A DNA stretch of 64,000 bases from a bacterium (GTDB lineage Bacteria; Auribacterota; JABMQX01). The translations under genes were made by a program, and so were the position numbers. The stretch spans positions 1 to 64,000 of the forward strand of contig JAUYEE010000200.1 of the NCBI GenBank assembly GCA_030691545.1. Reading direction: 5' to 3'. The notes under the pieces are model-generated. The model saw nothing but the letters and a program-made list of their open reading frames with translations, did no database searches and was not told the DNA's origin. Positions 1 to 9,471 of this stretch are shown piece after piece. Numbering within the stretch: the stretch's first letter is position 1; each line of letters opens with the position of its first letter.

Positions 1-1084
1 TCTCGAGGAGGTTCGCCGTTTCACCCCTTTGCGGGTGGATGATTGAGACCTTTTTCTCTCGTCTCTCCGTGAGCATCTCCTCGAAGGCGTCGCGTTCAGG
101 AATGTCACTCGGCAGAATAATCTCGCCGGGGATGGGCCGGCCCGAACTGTAAAACTGGTTGATGAACGAGGAGACAACCTCCTCGTCAGAGATTTTGACG
201 TTCGAGAATGGGTAAGTGGAGCTTTCCAAGAGCTTTCCCTCGCGGATATACATGATGGAGAGCTGCGCTTCGTCCGCTTCCCGGGCGAGACCGAAGACGT
301 CGCGGTCAATGGACATCGCGGAGACGACGGTTTGCCTTTCGATAGTTCGTTCGATGGCGCGAATCTGGTCGCGGATTTTCGCGGCTTCCTCGAAGTCGAG
401 GCTCTCAGCGGCGCGGTTCATCTTCTCCGTCAGTGAAGCGAGCAACTCCCTGTTCTTGCCCTGAAGGAACAAGAGGGCACTGTGAAGAATCACCCCGTAT
501 TCCTGCTCGCTGATGAGATTGACGCAGCAGCCGGGACATCGCCGGATTTGGCACTGGAGACACGGGCGCTCGTTATGAGCGCGCATCTTCGCATCGGTGC
601 ACGTGCGAAGCGGAAACGTCTTGGTCAGAAGGCGAAGGGTCTCTCTTACGGAACCCGCGGACGAATACGGGCCGAAATAGACGGCTTTGTCCTTAACCTT
701 GCCACGAATGCGAACAATGGAGATTCGCGGGTATCTCTCCGTCGGGTCAATGCGGAGGCTGATGTAGGTTTTGTCGTCCCGCCACACGATGTTGTATCGC
801 GGGCGGTGAATCTTGATGAGGTTATTTTCGAGGATGAGGGCTTCTTTTTCGGTGTTGGTGATGAGCCATTCGATATTCTCGGTTTTTTCCGCGATGAAGG
901 GGACCGACTGCCGGGAGTCTGTCCCGGAGAAGTACGAGCGGACGCGGCTGCGAAGGTCGCGAGCCTTGCCAATGTAAATGATCTTCCCCTGGGCGTTTTT
1001 CATGAGATAAACGCCGGGGCTTTTGGGTATGTCCTCGAGAATCGCGCGGTCAATCATGCGACACCAATCCTTGCGAGCGGCCAT
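1..1084 (-). CDS. uvrC: Excinuclease ABC subunit C (UvrC), N-terminal part; runs off the left edge
   Basis: Minus-strand translation from ATG at 1084: MAARKDWCRMIDRAILEDIPKSPGVYLMKNAQGKIIYIGKARDLRSRVRSYF... (GIY-YIG domain), then a UVR-motif region (SLDFEEAAKIRDQIRAIERT). No stop inside the window. Confidence 0.95.
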   Translation of the reverse strand, partial: MAARKDWCRMIDRAILEDIPKSPGVYLMKNAQGKIIYIGKARDLRSRVRSYFSGTDSRQSVPFIAEKTENIEWLITNTEKEALILENNLIKIHRPRYNIVWRDDKTYISLRIDPTERYPRISIVRIRGKVKDKAVYFGPYSSAGSVRETLRLLTKTFPLRTCTDAKMRAHNERPCLQCQIRRCPGCCVNLISEQEYGVILHSALLFLQGKNRELLASLTEKMNRAAESLDFEEAAKIRDQIRAIERTIERQTVVSAMSIDRDVFGLAREADEAQLSIMYIREGKLLESSTYPFSNVKISDEEVVSSFINQFYSSGRPIPGEIILPSDIPERDAFEEMLTERREKKVSIIHPQRGETANLLE

Positions 1085-1343
1085 ATACTTCAATTCCTTG
1101 CCCCGTATTGAGTTTACTATCTTCCAGGAGAAGCATCAATGCGACCCTGTGGGTAAAAACCGTCCCCGCCACGGCGGGGCACTCGGCACAGCCCTCTGGC
1201 GCACAGTGGACCCAGGTACACTCTGCCATCGTGGGGATCGAGGTGTCCTGGCGGGAGGGGATAACTTCTCGGCAAAAAGCGAAGGCCCCGGTCACCCGTA
1301 TCCGCGGGCGAGCGGAGCCTCCTCTACCGTTTAGCGAAACATC

Positions 1344-1457
1344 TCACCAGAAGTTATTCCTCTGGCCGTACCAGACGTCGCCATTCTTCCACTGGGGACT
1401 GCTGCCGCCCCAGCCCATATTGCATTTGAACTTGTGCTCGGCGCTCGCGAGTGCTTC
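1344..1457 (-). pseudogene. C-terminal remnant of a third copy of the adjacent papain-fold-like secreted peptidase family
   Basis: In frame immediately after the TGA of the 1458..3275 gene: EALASAEHKFKCNMGWGGSSPQWKNGDVWYGQRNNFW*. This matches the C-termini of the two neighbouring paralogs (CNMGWGGTTPEWHNAEDLWYAARN..., CNMGWGCSKLWKNAKGTWYACK...). Confidence 0.8.
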
Positions 1458-3275
1458 TCAAGGCCAGAACAGGATGTTTCTCGCCGCGTACCAGAGGTCT
1501 TCCGCGTTGTGCCACTCGGGGGTCGTGCCTCCCCAGCCCATGTTGCACAGCACTTCTCGTTTGCGGGAGACGACCCAGCCGGTTCTCTCGCCTCGCTTTT
1601 CCCGGTATCGGAATCCGTAGGCGAGGGCATAGTGCCAGTCGAAGCCGACAACGGAAGGGCGATCGTTCTTGATTTCGTCTTCGGCGAGTTCCCGGGGCCC
1701 GTTCCATGTCCACGCAAGGAGCGGAGCGGTGTATCTGGCGTAATGGTCAATAACGCCGCCTGTATGGTCCGCCCATTCGTATCCCGCGTCCATATCCCAG
1801 GGATTTGTGGCGCCCTGGCTCCCGGAACAATACGTCTGGATGCGGGGCACGATGTACCAGATGCAGTCTCGCACCGCCGCGTTGTTGGTCAAAGGCGTCG
1901 GACACTCCCCCGCGATCAGGTCGCCGGGAACCATGTCTGGAAACCCGAACCACTCCGCGAAGCAGTCCCACATGTCCCAGAATCCGTACATCATAGCCCA
2001 GGCGGTTGCGCCGCAGCCGCTGGAACAATCGTCTCCGTCCTCCTGCGAGTAATTCCTTTGGAAACTGGTGAAATCCGCATACCAATACTCCCACGCCGTC
2101 CACACAAAGCCCGCGGGCTCCTCGGCGCCCAAGGGCATTTGACTGACCCCGAGGATGTACTCCGCTTTTCTGTCACCAACGAACACGACGTGCATCGGCG
2201 TGACGCCGGGCTTCAGGCCGTGCATCTGCACGCCCAGCGCCAGTATCTTGTAGTCGACAAGACTGGGGTCGTCGAGAGTAAGCGATTTGACAACCTCGTT
2301 CTTGAGAATGACGACGTCCTGGCCGAGGGGGATGACAATCTCCTCTGGCACACGCCCCAGCTCCGCATCCCATTCCGGCTTCGCCGCCTCCCTGAGCCGT
2401 TTGCGCATCTCCTGATAGACCGCGGAGCTGAGGTAATCGTTTTTGAACTCGCCGTAACTTGCGTATGGCCCGAACTGGACCGGCGGGGCAGGCGGGTGAT
2501 AGCTATCCTTGGGGTTAACCCATTCCACATAGTGCTCATCGGCATAGTCGAGAATGCCGGACGCGAACCGGATCGGCGGGTCCCCGAGATACCCTATGAG
2601 GTTTCCACCCTGATCCTCGGCCGCCGTGAACCCGCCGAGGTACCGTACGATGCGCGCTGCCGACGTGCCGCACATCCTCCGGAGGCGCTCCGTGCGTGTA
2701 AAGCCCTCGGTAGCGAAGCTAACCACCGGAAAATCGTCCTCGGTGAGGGAGACGAGGATATACCCTCTTGGCATTCCGCTGTCACCTATCATCAACGGCT
2801 TCTGGGTTCGAGAAGTGGGATCAGGTTTTTGGCCCGGACCGCCGAAGGGCATGTCCGGCGGCTCCGGCTGCGGTCCCAGCAACGCGAACTCCATGTAAGC
2901 GGGGCCGTCTATGCCGGGAGTATACACGGGAAACACTATCGGACCCAGCATGGCGTCTTCCCATCCCTCCAGGCCCCGCGAACTGCCGAGAAGGTCCGTG
3001 GCGATCCCCTTTGTCGTGGCGGGGACGTCTTCAAAGGGGATGTTGAGGGGGAAACCCCATCCGTCACCGGGTTCGATTCGCATGTGATAGTATCCTGTGG
3101 CAGAGCTATACGTGTCCTGGAAGGCTCCTTCGGTTGTGATCGGAATTGTGTTCGCGGGCACCTCCTGCCACGGGCCGCCGGGCACCTCCGACCTTTCCAA
3201 CCTCAGCAGGTTGGTGGTCCCAAAGGCCGGTGACAGAATGAACAGAACGAGAAAGCCGGAAATTACGATTCTCAT
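1458..3275 (-). CDS. Secreted papain-fold-like (C10/C39-type) cysteine peptidase family protein, paralog A
   Basis: ATG at 3275 preceded by an AAAGGAGGG SD. Signal peptide MRIVISGFLVLFILSPAFG. Candidate catalytic motifs: CSSGCGATAWAMMYGFWD (Cys), FDWHYALAYGF (His), CNMGWGG (Asn). Confidence 0.75.
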   Translation of the reverse strand: MRIVISGFLVLFILSPAFGTTNLLRLERSEVPGGPWQEVPANTIPITTEGAFQDTYSSATGYYHMRIEPGDGWGFPLNIPFEDVPATTKGIATDLLGSSRGLEGWEDAMLGPIVFPVYTPGIDGPAYMEFALLGPQPEPPDMPFGGPGQKPDPTSRTQKPLMIGDSGMPRGYILVSLTEDDFPVVSFATEGFTRTERLRRMCGTSAARIVRYLGGFTAAEDQGGNLIGYLGDPPIRFASGILDYADEHYVEWVNPKDSYHPPAPPVQFGPYASYGEFKNDYLSSAVYQEMRKRLREAAKPEWDAELGRVPEEIVIPLGQDVVILKNEVVKSLTLDDPSLVDYKILALGVQMHGLKPGVTPMHVVFVGDRKAEYILGVSQMPLGAEEPAGFVWTAWEYWYADFTSFQRNYSQEDGDDCSSGCGATAWAMMYGFWDMWDCFAEWFGFPDMVPGDLIAGECPTPLTNNAAVRDCIWYIVPRIQTYCSGSQGATNPWDMDAGYEWADHTGGVIDHYARYTAPLLAWTWNGPRELAEDEIKNDRPSVVGFDWHYALAYGFRYREKRGERTGWVVSRKREVLCNMGWGGTTPEWHNAEDLWYAARNILFWP

Positions 3276-3589
3276 AGACCCTCCTTTCGCGGTTGTTCGA
3301 GACGGTTCCGGGAAACATTTACACGAGCACCCGAGAGACGAGCTCTCGAGGAATACGCAATGCGGATGACCGAGTCTGCCTGCCTCGAACATTCGCGGCC
3401 GCCCGCAGGGGAAAGGGAAATCAACGATTGAAAATGGAAAACCATACAGCGTTTTGAGATTTTCGAGCGTTTCCGAGAACAGATGACTGTTCCGGCCGGC
3501 ACTCGTGACCCAACACAAAGCGATTCTGCACGAACTTCCGCAGTACATCAACTGTTTTCTTGCAGGAGTCTCCACAAAAATTTGAGCTA

Positions 3590-4330
3590 TATGGGGAACA
3601 TGGGTTGCGGCTCGGGGCGCGGTTGAGTTTTTCCTCCTGGAAATGGGGTCTCACTGCCCTCCAGGAAGGCCTTGATGCCATCGGCTAAGGCGTGGTACCC
3701 GAAGTTGAGGACCACAAAGGGGCCCGCCGAGAGCGCCGTTTCAGCGCATGGTGGGCAAGGACGCCCGGCTTCAGTCCCTCCCTCAGCCACACCGCCACGA
3801 AGTGCACAGCCACGGCCGCAATGGGAATCATGTTCTGGAGACGCTCGTACCAGCGGAGGCGGATGTGCCCGATTCGGAGCGGCTGCTTGACAAACCGTAT
3901 AGTCTCCTCAATCTGCCACCGACGACGGGAGCTGCCTGCAACGAGCAGAAGGGACTACCGGCTTTTGGCTCGCGCAACATTGGTGAGCAGCATGGTCGGT
4001 TCTCTGCCCAAAATGAAGTTGTCCGCTTTTTCGGCCGAGATGAGCCTTCACACTTGCTAAACTCGATTTCTATCCGGCTACCAGACGGTCACATCCTCAC
4101 TCCGCCGGTTTTCGACGAAGGTCTTGTTTTACTGCCCGAATGAGAAGGGCAGGACACCGCAATCCTCGCACAATGGAGGCCTTCGTAAACCGCCTGCTTC
4201 AGAAGGGCGACCCAAAGGGAAAACTCCGGGAATCTTTTGTTCGGAGCCCGGGGCTTTCTTCTCCTCAGATCATATCGGCAATACGCAGGCAGCCCCGTCC
4301 GATAGCCTCGCTTGTCAGCCCAGGCCAATT
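3590..4330 (-). pseudogene. Degenerate IS4-type transposase remnant
   Basis: Minus-strand translation ...LLTNVARAKSR*SLLLVAGSSRRRWQIEETIRFVKQPLRIGHIRLRWYERLQNMIPIAAVAVHFVAVWLREGLKPG... retains the R-(3)-E-(6)-K part of the IS4 signature. In-frame stop and frameshifts. Boundaries approximate. Confidence 0.6.
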
Positions 4331-4352
4331 CTCATCTCGAACGCGTCTCTTT

Positions 4353-6122
4353 TTAGAAACTCGCCTTGCAGGCGTACCAGGTGCCCTTGGCGTTTTTCCA
4401 CAGTTTGCTGCAACCCCATCCCATGTTGCATTTGAAGCGGCGTTGTCTGCACCAGGTGACGCCCCCCAGTGTGTACCGCCGGTACTTGTACTGATACGCG
4501 ACGGCGTAGTGCGCGGAAGCGCAGCCGATGCCAATGATGACGGGCCTGCTATCACTCTTGATGGTGTTGATGGCCAGGTCGCGTGGGCCATTCCACGTCC
4601 ACCCAAAGCATGGCCAGGTCCACTTGTAGTGGTAGCTCCAAAAGGAATGGCGGTATTTGGCCCAGTTGTAACCTTTATGCTCCTTCCAGGGGAAGGTCAC
4701 TCCTTTCGTGCCAAAGCAAAAGGTGTCGGTTGCGGCCACGATGTACCAGATGCAAGCTCTGACGGCGTCGTTGTTGTACAAGGGAGCGACACCGTCAATC
4801 AGAGCCGTGTTTTTGCCGGAATGGTCCCACCATCCATAAATCAGGGCCCAGGCAGTGGGGCCGCATCCACTCCAGCACATCCCTCCCCACTCCTGGTCGT
4901 AGCACCTTTGCGACCCCATGGCATCTGTGTACCAGTATTCCCACGGCGACCAGCCCGTGGGTTGTTGCGGAGAAAGAGCGCCTTGCTCGGTGATTAGCAG
5001 CATGTAGTCCGTCTCGCTGCCGTTCTCAAATATCACCTGGAGGGGCGTCTGCCCCGGTTGCTTGCCGACGATCAGAAGGCCCGGCGGGGTAGCTAAGATT
5101 TGGATATCCGCCAGAGCGGGGTCATCAACGGAGAATCCCTTGATGACCTCCTGCTCGAGGAACACTTTCTCCTCGCCCACAGTGACCGTGAGAACCTCCG
5201 GCAACCGATTCAGGACAACGTCCCACTCCTCCCTTGCCGCTTCTCTCCGGCGCTTGCGACCCTCCTCGAAGCGCTTGGATTCCATATAATCTTTCTTGAA
5301 GGCTTCGTAGCTCGTGTAGGGCTCGCCCTCGAAGGGCGGAGGATCGGGATTGTTTTCACCGTCGGGGCTTCCCTCTCCTTCAAACACCCTGTCGTATTCC
5401 AGGATCTCGTCGGGGTACCAGAGCGGGGGCTCCCCTTCATACGCCAGGACCTCTTCCTTGCCATTCTCGGCAATTTTCAGGCTATCCGTAATCGCGATTA
5501 TCCGGACTGCCGATGTTCTCGCCCGCTTCCGGAGACATTCTGTCCTTGTCGTCCCCTCAGTGGAATACTCGACGACAGGGAAGTCGTCTTCAGTGAGGGA
5601 GACCAGGATGAAGCCGCGCGGCGTGGCCGAAAGGCAATCAAAGCCCGTGGGGGTAGCCTGAGTCTCCGCTTTCAAAGGAACCTGATCCTGAAACGGATAA
5701 TCCGGGTACTCCGGCCCCGGACTGAGCAGAGCGAACTCCATGTAGGAGGGACCGTCTATGCCCGGCGTGTACATGGGAAACGCTATTGGGCCGAGCAGCG
5801 CGTCCTCCCATCCCTCAAGGTCGCGTGAGCTTCCCAGGAGTTCCTCCGCAATCCCAACGGCCATGGGCGAGACATCTTCGAGAGGAATGTTCAGAGGGAA
5901 ACCCCACTCGACCCCCGGGTCAATGCGCATGCGATAATAGCCCGTGGCAGACTCATAGGTGTCCTCGAAGGCGCCTTCGACTGTGATCGGAAGCACGTTC
6001 GCGGGCACCTCCTGCCACGGGCCGCCGGGCACCTCCGACCTTTCGAGCCTCAGCAGGTTGGTGGCGCCGAAGACCGGTGACAGAATGAACAAGACGAGAA
6101 AGCCGCAAATTAGAGTTCTCAT
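4353..6122 (-). CDS. Secreted papain-fold-like (C10/C39-type) cysteine peptidase family protein, paralog B
   Basis: MRTLICGFLVLFILSPVFGATNLLRLERSEVPGGPWQEVPANVLPIT... is near-identical to the paralog A N-terminus. Motifs CWSGCGPTAWALIYGWWD, ASAHYAVAYQY, CNMGWG. SD aaaggagggg just upstream. Confidence 0.75.
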   Translation of the reverse strand: MRTLICGFLVLFILSPVFGATNLLRLERSEVPGGPWQEVPANVLPITVEGAFEDTYESATGYYRMRIDPGVEWGFPLNIPLEDVSPMAVGIAEELLGSSRDLEGWEDALLGPIAFPMYTPGIDGPSYMEFALLSPGPEYPDYPFQDQVPLKAETQATPTGFDCLSATPRGFILVSLTEDDFPVVEYSTEGTTRTECLRKRARTSAVRIIAITDSLKIAENGKEEVLAYEGEPPLWYPDEILEYDRVFEGEGSPDGENNPDPPPFEGEPYTSYEAFKKDYMESKRFEEGRKRRREAAREEWDVVLNRLPEVLTVTVGEEKVFLEQEVIKGFSVDDPALADIQILATPPGLLIVGKQPGQTPLQVIFENGSETDYMLLITEQGALSPQQPTGWSPWEYWYTDAMGSQRCYDQEWGGMCWSGCGPTAWALIYGWWDHSGKNTALIDGVAPLYNNDAVRACIWYIVAATDTFCFGTKGVTFPWKEHKGYNWAKYRHSFWSYHYKWTWPCFGWTWNGPRDLAINTIKSDSRPVIIGIGCASAHYAVAYQYKYRRYTLGGVTWCRQRRFKCNMGWGCSKLWKNAKGTWYACKASF

Positions 6123-6750
6123 AGCCCCTCCTTTGTTGGTTGTTCAGGACAGTCGCGGGAGACACTTATGCAGAAATGCGCGAGAGAAGCTCCCCAGGAA
6201 TGCACAATGCGGATAGGCAGGTTTGGCGGCCTCGACCACCCGTAGCCGCTGACAGCGCGAAGGAAAACCAAGAATTGCGATTGGAAAAGCATAAGAGGTC
6301 CTAGCCTCCCCAAGTCTTGCCCCTAATATGAATACCATAGTATAAGGTACTTGTGCGCGAATTTCCGCAGTATGTCAAGTGTTTTTTTGGGGAAAATTTG
6401 TGGCGCCCCCCCCACCCGTGATGAGGCAGCGCGACGTGTAAGCGGAGACGAGTCTGCTTGTTCGGTGGGATGTTGTTGATGTCGCCACAGATACGGAACC
6501 GACGACATGTTTTCACCCTGCATTTTCGGTTTCGCCACGTCAAAGACAAGCACGAGAATGCGCATTGACTCCCTCAGCGTCAGATGATATATATCTAAGG
6601 CGGTATTCGCTGGAACAAACGAATCCGTGTTGTAGTCGAAGAAATCTGACGGCGCGACAGCGCGGCACGACCACAAACAGGTTTTCTGGCCGTTGCCCAA
6701 CAACTGGATGAAAGAATGCCCGGCGTAGATTCGGGCAGAGGAGGCGCACG

Positions 6751-8034
6751 ATGAAAACTATGGCGATGTTTGGGATTATCCTCGGGCTTTGCCTGCTCGC
6801 AGCGAGTCCGGTCGCCGCGGACATCCTGGTTCTGAACAACGGGCAGGTTGTCGTCGGGAAGATTTCGACGGCGGCCTCCGGACGATACAAGCTGACGACC
6901 GAATTCGGCGACCAGTTCTTCACGCGGGAGCAAGTGGCGAACTTCTGGCTCACGAACCCGGGGATGGAGGCGGAGAGCTACTACCAGGCTGGCGTTCTAC
7001 TGATGAGCAAAGGCCAGCGCGACACGGCGAGGCAAATCTTCGAGCGGTGTCTGCAGTACGACGCGAGTTATCGCGATAAGTGCAATGCTGCCTTGACGGG
7101 CGGAACCGTGGCCGCGGCGCCGACAACTTCCACTGCAGGAACCCCGGGCACAACCCCCGTCGTCCTTCCGCCGGAATCGCAGGGTCAAGTCGTGAAATTA
7201 CAATGCAGCGAGTGCTCGGGCACCGGACAGATTACATCCTCCAGCGGCATCAGCGATGTGCAGCGTATGCGGCCGTGTCCCCTCTGCGGAGGAAAAGGGT
7301 TTAGAGAACTGCAAATCCCGCCGGGATACGAGTTGTGTTCGGACTGCGGGGGGTTTGGGGCGGCGGTGGGCCAGGGCAGCTCCGGCGGCAGCTCCAGCGG
7401 CAGGTCCAGCGGAAGGTCCAGCGGAAGGTCCAGCGGCAGGTCCAGCGGCAGGTCCAGCAGCAGGTCCAGCAGCGAGGGCGGGTTTTCTATGAAGATGGAA
7501 ATCTGCGCGCGTTGCGCCGGTCGCGGCGTCGTGAAAACACCCTGGAGGCCTGCGGAGGAAGTGCCAGGAGCCGACGGCGCCACCCCGGCGGTCGTGGGCT
7601 TCTCACCACCACCGGGAACGGCGCCCACCACAGGGCCGACGGGCACCTACAACATTGTGAGGGATCGGGCGAGAGATGTCGCCTCCGGAAATCAGCCCAC
7701 GCGGCCCATCGGGCCGTCGGGGGTTCGCCCGGTTTCGCCGACCCTTGTGGAGGACCCCTCGTCGGTGGACCCTGCTGCGGGTGGCGGAGCTTCCTCGGCG
7801 GAGGAAGTCGTGGAAGAGGTTCCAGGTCGAGATACGGGAAGCTCTCCCAACGCCTCCGGAGGCGAAGGAGCCCGGGAATCGAGCAAGGAAGAAACCGAAG
7901 CAAGTGAGCCCTCCGACTATGAACAGCCGGGGTTCATGGGGAAAGTCAACAAGTACAAGTGGTACATCGTCTTAGGGGGCGTGGTGCTGCTGGTTTTCGC
8001 CGTCGTGTACAACAAGATGAGTGCGAAGAAATAG
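6751..8034 (+). CDS. Signal-peptide and C-terminal TM-anchored protein with a DnaJ-type (CxxCxGxG)x4 zinc-finger module and RSSG repeats
   Basis: Signal peptide MKTMAMFGIILGLCLLAASPVAAD. Motifs CSECSGTG, CPLCGGKG, CSDCGGFG, CARCAGRG. C-terminal helix WYIVLGGVVLLVFAVVY. Confidence 0.85.
   Translation: MKTMAMFGIILGLCLLAASPVAADILVLNNGQVVVGKISTAASGRYKLTTEFGDQFFTREQVANFWLTNPGMEAESYYQAGVLLMSKGQRDTARQIFERCLQYDASYRDKCNAALTGGTVAAAPTTSTAGTPGTTPVVLPPESQGQVVKLQCSECSGTGQITSSSGISDVQRMRPCPLCGGKGFRELQIPPGYELCSDCGGFGAAVGQGSSGGSSSGRSSGRSSGRSSGRSSGRSSSRSSSEGGFSMKMEICARCAGRGVVKTPWRPAEEVPGADGATPAVVGFSPPPGTAPTTGPTGTYNIVRDRARDVASGNQPTRPIGPSGVRPVSPTLVEDPSSVDPAAGGGASSAEEVVEEVPGRDTGSSPNASGGEGARESSKEETEASEPSDYEQPGFMGKVNKYKWYIVLGGVVLLVFAVVYNKMSAKK
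7387..7473 (+). repeat. 12-bp in-frame tandem repeat, consensus GGMAGGTCCAGC, encoding (GRSS)n
   Basis: About seven consecutive units ggcagctccagc/ggcaggtccagc/ggaaggtccagc..., all in frame. Confidence 0.9.
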
Positions 8035-8043
8035 GAGGTGGAC

Positions 8044-9441
8044 GTGTCAAAGGGCGTGTGGTTGAGGGGTATGATAGTGCGACTTTTCGCGGGAGTGTGC
8101 TTTCTCGCCGTCAGCCCGCTCACAGAAAGTGCGGAGCTGACGTTGAGCCGAGTGGTCTGGGATTTTGCCAGCATTCAGCAGGGCGACAGCCCAACTCAGA
8201 AAATCGTCCTGAAGAACACCGGCACGGATGCCGTGAAAATCTTGAAAACCGAGTTACCGGCAGGTTGCTCGGCAAAACCCGAATTGGCAGATAAAGAGAT
8301 TCCGACGGGTGGGGAACTCGAAGTTGAGTTTGCGTTCGATTCGAGCGCGGTTCTTGGGAAACTCCAGCAGTACGCTTACATCTTCCTGTCGGATGGAAAG
8401 ATTGTGCCGCTGACAGTGAAGGGGGAGGTGTACGCCAAGGCGGAGCCGAGGCTGGAGGTGACCCCCGCCGAGTGGGATTTCGGGACGGTTAACGTCGGCG
8501 AGAGCCGCCCAATGAGTTTTCGCTGCAAGAACACGGGGACAGCCGACCTCAAAGTCGAGAAGGTTCAGGTTTATGATCCCAGGTTCGAGGTGACTCGCAA
8601 CATCACAAAGGAGACGGTCGTTCCGGGCGAAGAGGCTGACTTTATCATCTCGGTGAACCCGAAGTACGCGGGAAAGTGCGAGACCGATTTCTACCTGAAG
8701 TCTAACAGCGCCGGAATGAAGTACACAAAGATCAGCGTCAGCGGCTACGCGACCGCGAAGACGACCGGAGTGATTGTTTCCTCGGACCTCTCGTCGGTCA
8801 CGAACAACACCCCGTTCAAGGTCGAAGTCATTCGGACAGATAACCTGGGACGCGAACAGACGCTCACGGTTAACAGGGAAAGCCAGAACTCCTTTACCCC
8901 GGAACCTGGGGCGGAGCGGCCGAATCCGGAGAACTACACGCTCACGATTAAACTGGCGAAAGCGGTTGTGCCGGTGCCTGCGCAGGGACCACCTCCGGCC
9001 GGCGCCCAGCCGGCGGTGAAGCCGGTGGAAGGCGAGGGTGTGGAAAAGCCGGTTCCTTCCCCCGAAAGCGAGCCTGGAAAAGTGGAAGAAACGCCGTCCG
9101 TGAAGCCGGAACAGGAGCCGGAACCTAAGCCGGAGCCGCCAAAGGAAGAAGCTTCCCCGGCGGAGAAAAAGCCGGAAGAGACGAAACCGGAAGCCCCCAC
9201 GACGCCAGACCAAGAGAAACCTCGCGAACCGGAAGGGGCTCCGACGGAAAAACCTTCGCCCGGAGAGCCAGGTGAAAAAGAACCGACGGTGAAGCCAGAG
9301 AAGGAGGAAGGGGCGAAGCCGGCGGAGCCGGAGACCGCGAAGCCGCCAGAGGAAGAGAAAAAGGACGCTCCTGATGCGCCCCCGGCGCCCGCCCCGCCAG
9401 CCGACAAACCGTCGGAAGGAGCCGGGTCCACGAATAAATAG
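8044..9441 (+). CDS. DUF1573-type (Ig-like) secreted protein with a long Pro/Glu/Lys-rich C-terminal tail
   Basis: GTG start with aggaggtg SD upstream. Repeated ASH/DUF1573-like units (WDFASIQQGDSPTQKIVLKNTG; WDFGTVNVGESRPMSFRCKNTG). Tail of about 120 aa rich in P/E/K. Confidence 0.8.
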   Translation: MSKGVWLRGMIVRLFAGVCFLAVSPLTESAELTLSRVVWDFASIQQGDSPTQKIVLKNTGTDAVKILKTELPAGCSAKPELADKEIPTGGELEVEFAFDSSAVLGKLQQYAYIFLSDGKIVPLTVKGEVYAKAEPRLEVTPAEWDFGTVNVGESRPMSFRCKNTGTADLKVEKVQVYDPRFEVTRNITKETVVPGEEADFIISVNPKYAGKCETDFYLKSNSAGMKYTKISVSGYATAKTTGVIVSSDLSSVTNNTPFKVEVIRTDNLGREQTLTVNRESQNSFTPEPGAERPNPENYTLTIKLAKAVVPVPAQGPPPAGAQPAVKPVEGEGVEKPVPSPESEPGKVEETPSVKPEQEPEPKPEPPKEEASPAEKKPEETKPEAPTTPDQEKPREPEGAPTEKPSPGEPGEKEPTVKPEKEEGAKPAEPETAKPPEEEKKDAPDAPPAPAPPADKPSEGAGSTNK

Positions 9442-9471
9442 AGACGCCTGTACGCTGCAGCGAACGAACGT

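Noticed and set aside
646-972. Minus-strand 108-aa ORF inside uvrC
   Set aside because: Out-of-frame with the clear UvrC translation (start 1084).
1434-3233. Long + strand ORF (599 aa) opposite the 1458-3275 gene
   Set aside because: Antisense shadow of a gene with signal peptide, SD and paralog; low-complexity, Arg/Pro-rich translation without recognisable motifs. Same reasoning for 4140-4997 and 5100-5828.
7387-7473. Regular short repeats considered as CRISPR
   Set aside because: In-frame 12-bp direct repeats with no spacers, encoding GRSS; coding minisatellite, not CRISPR.
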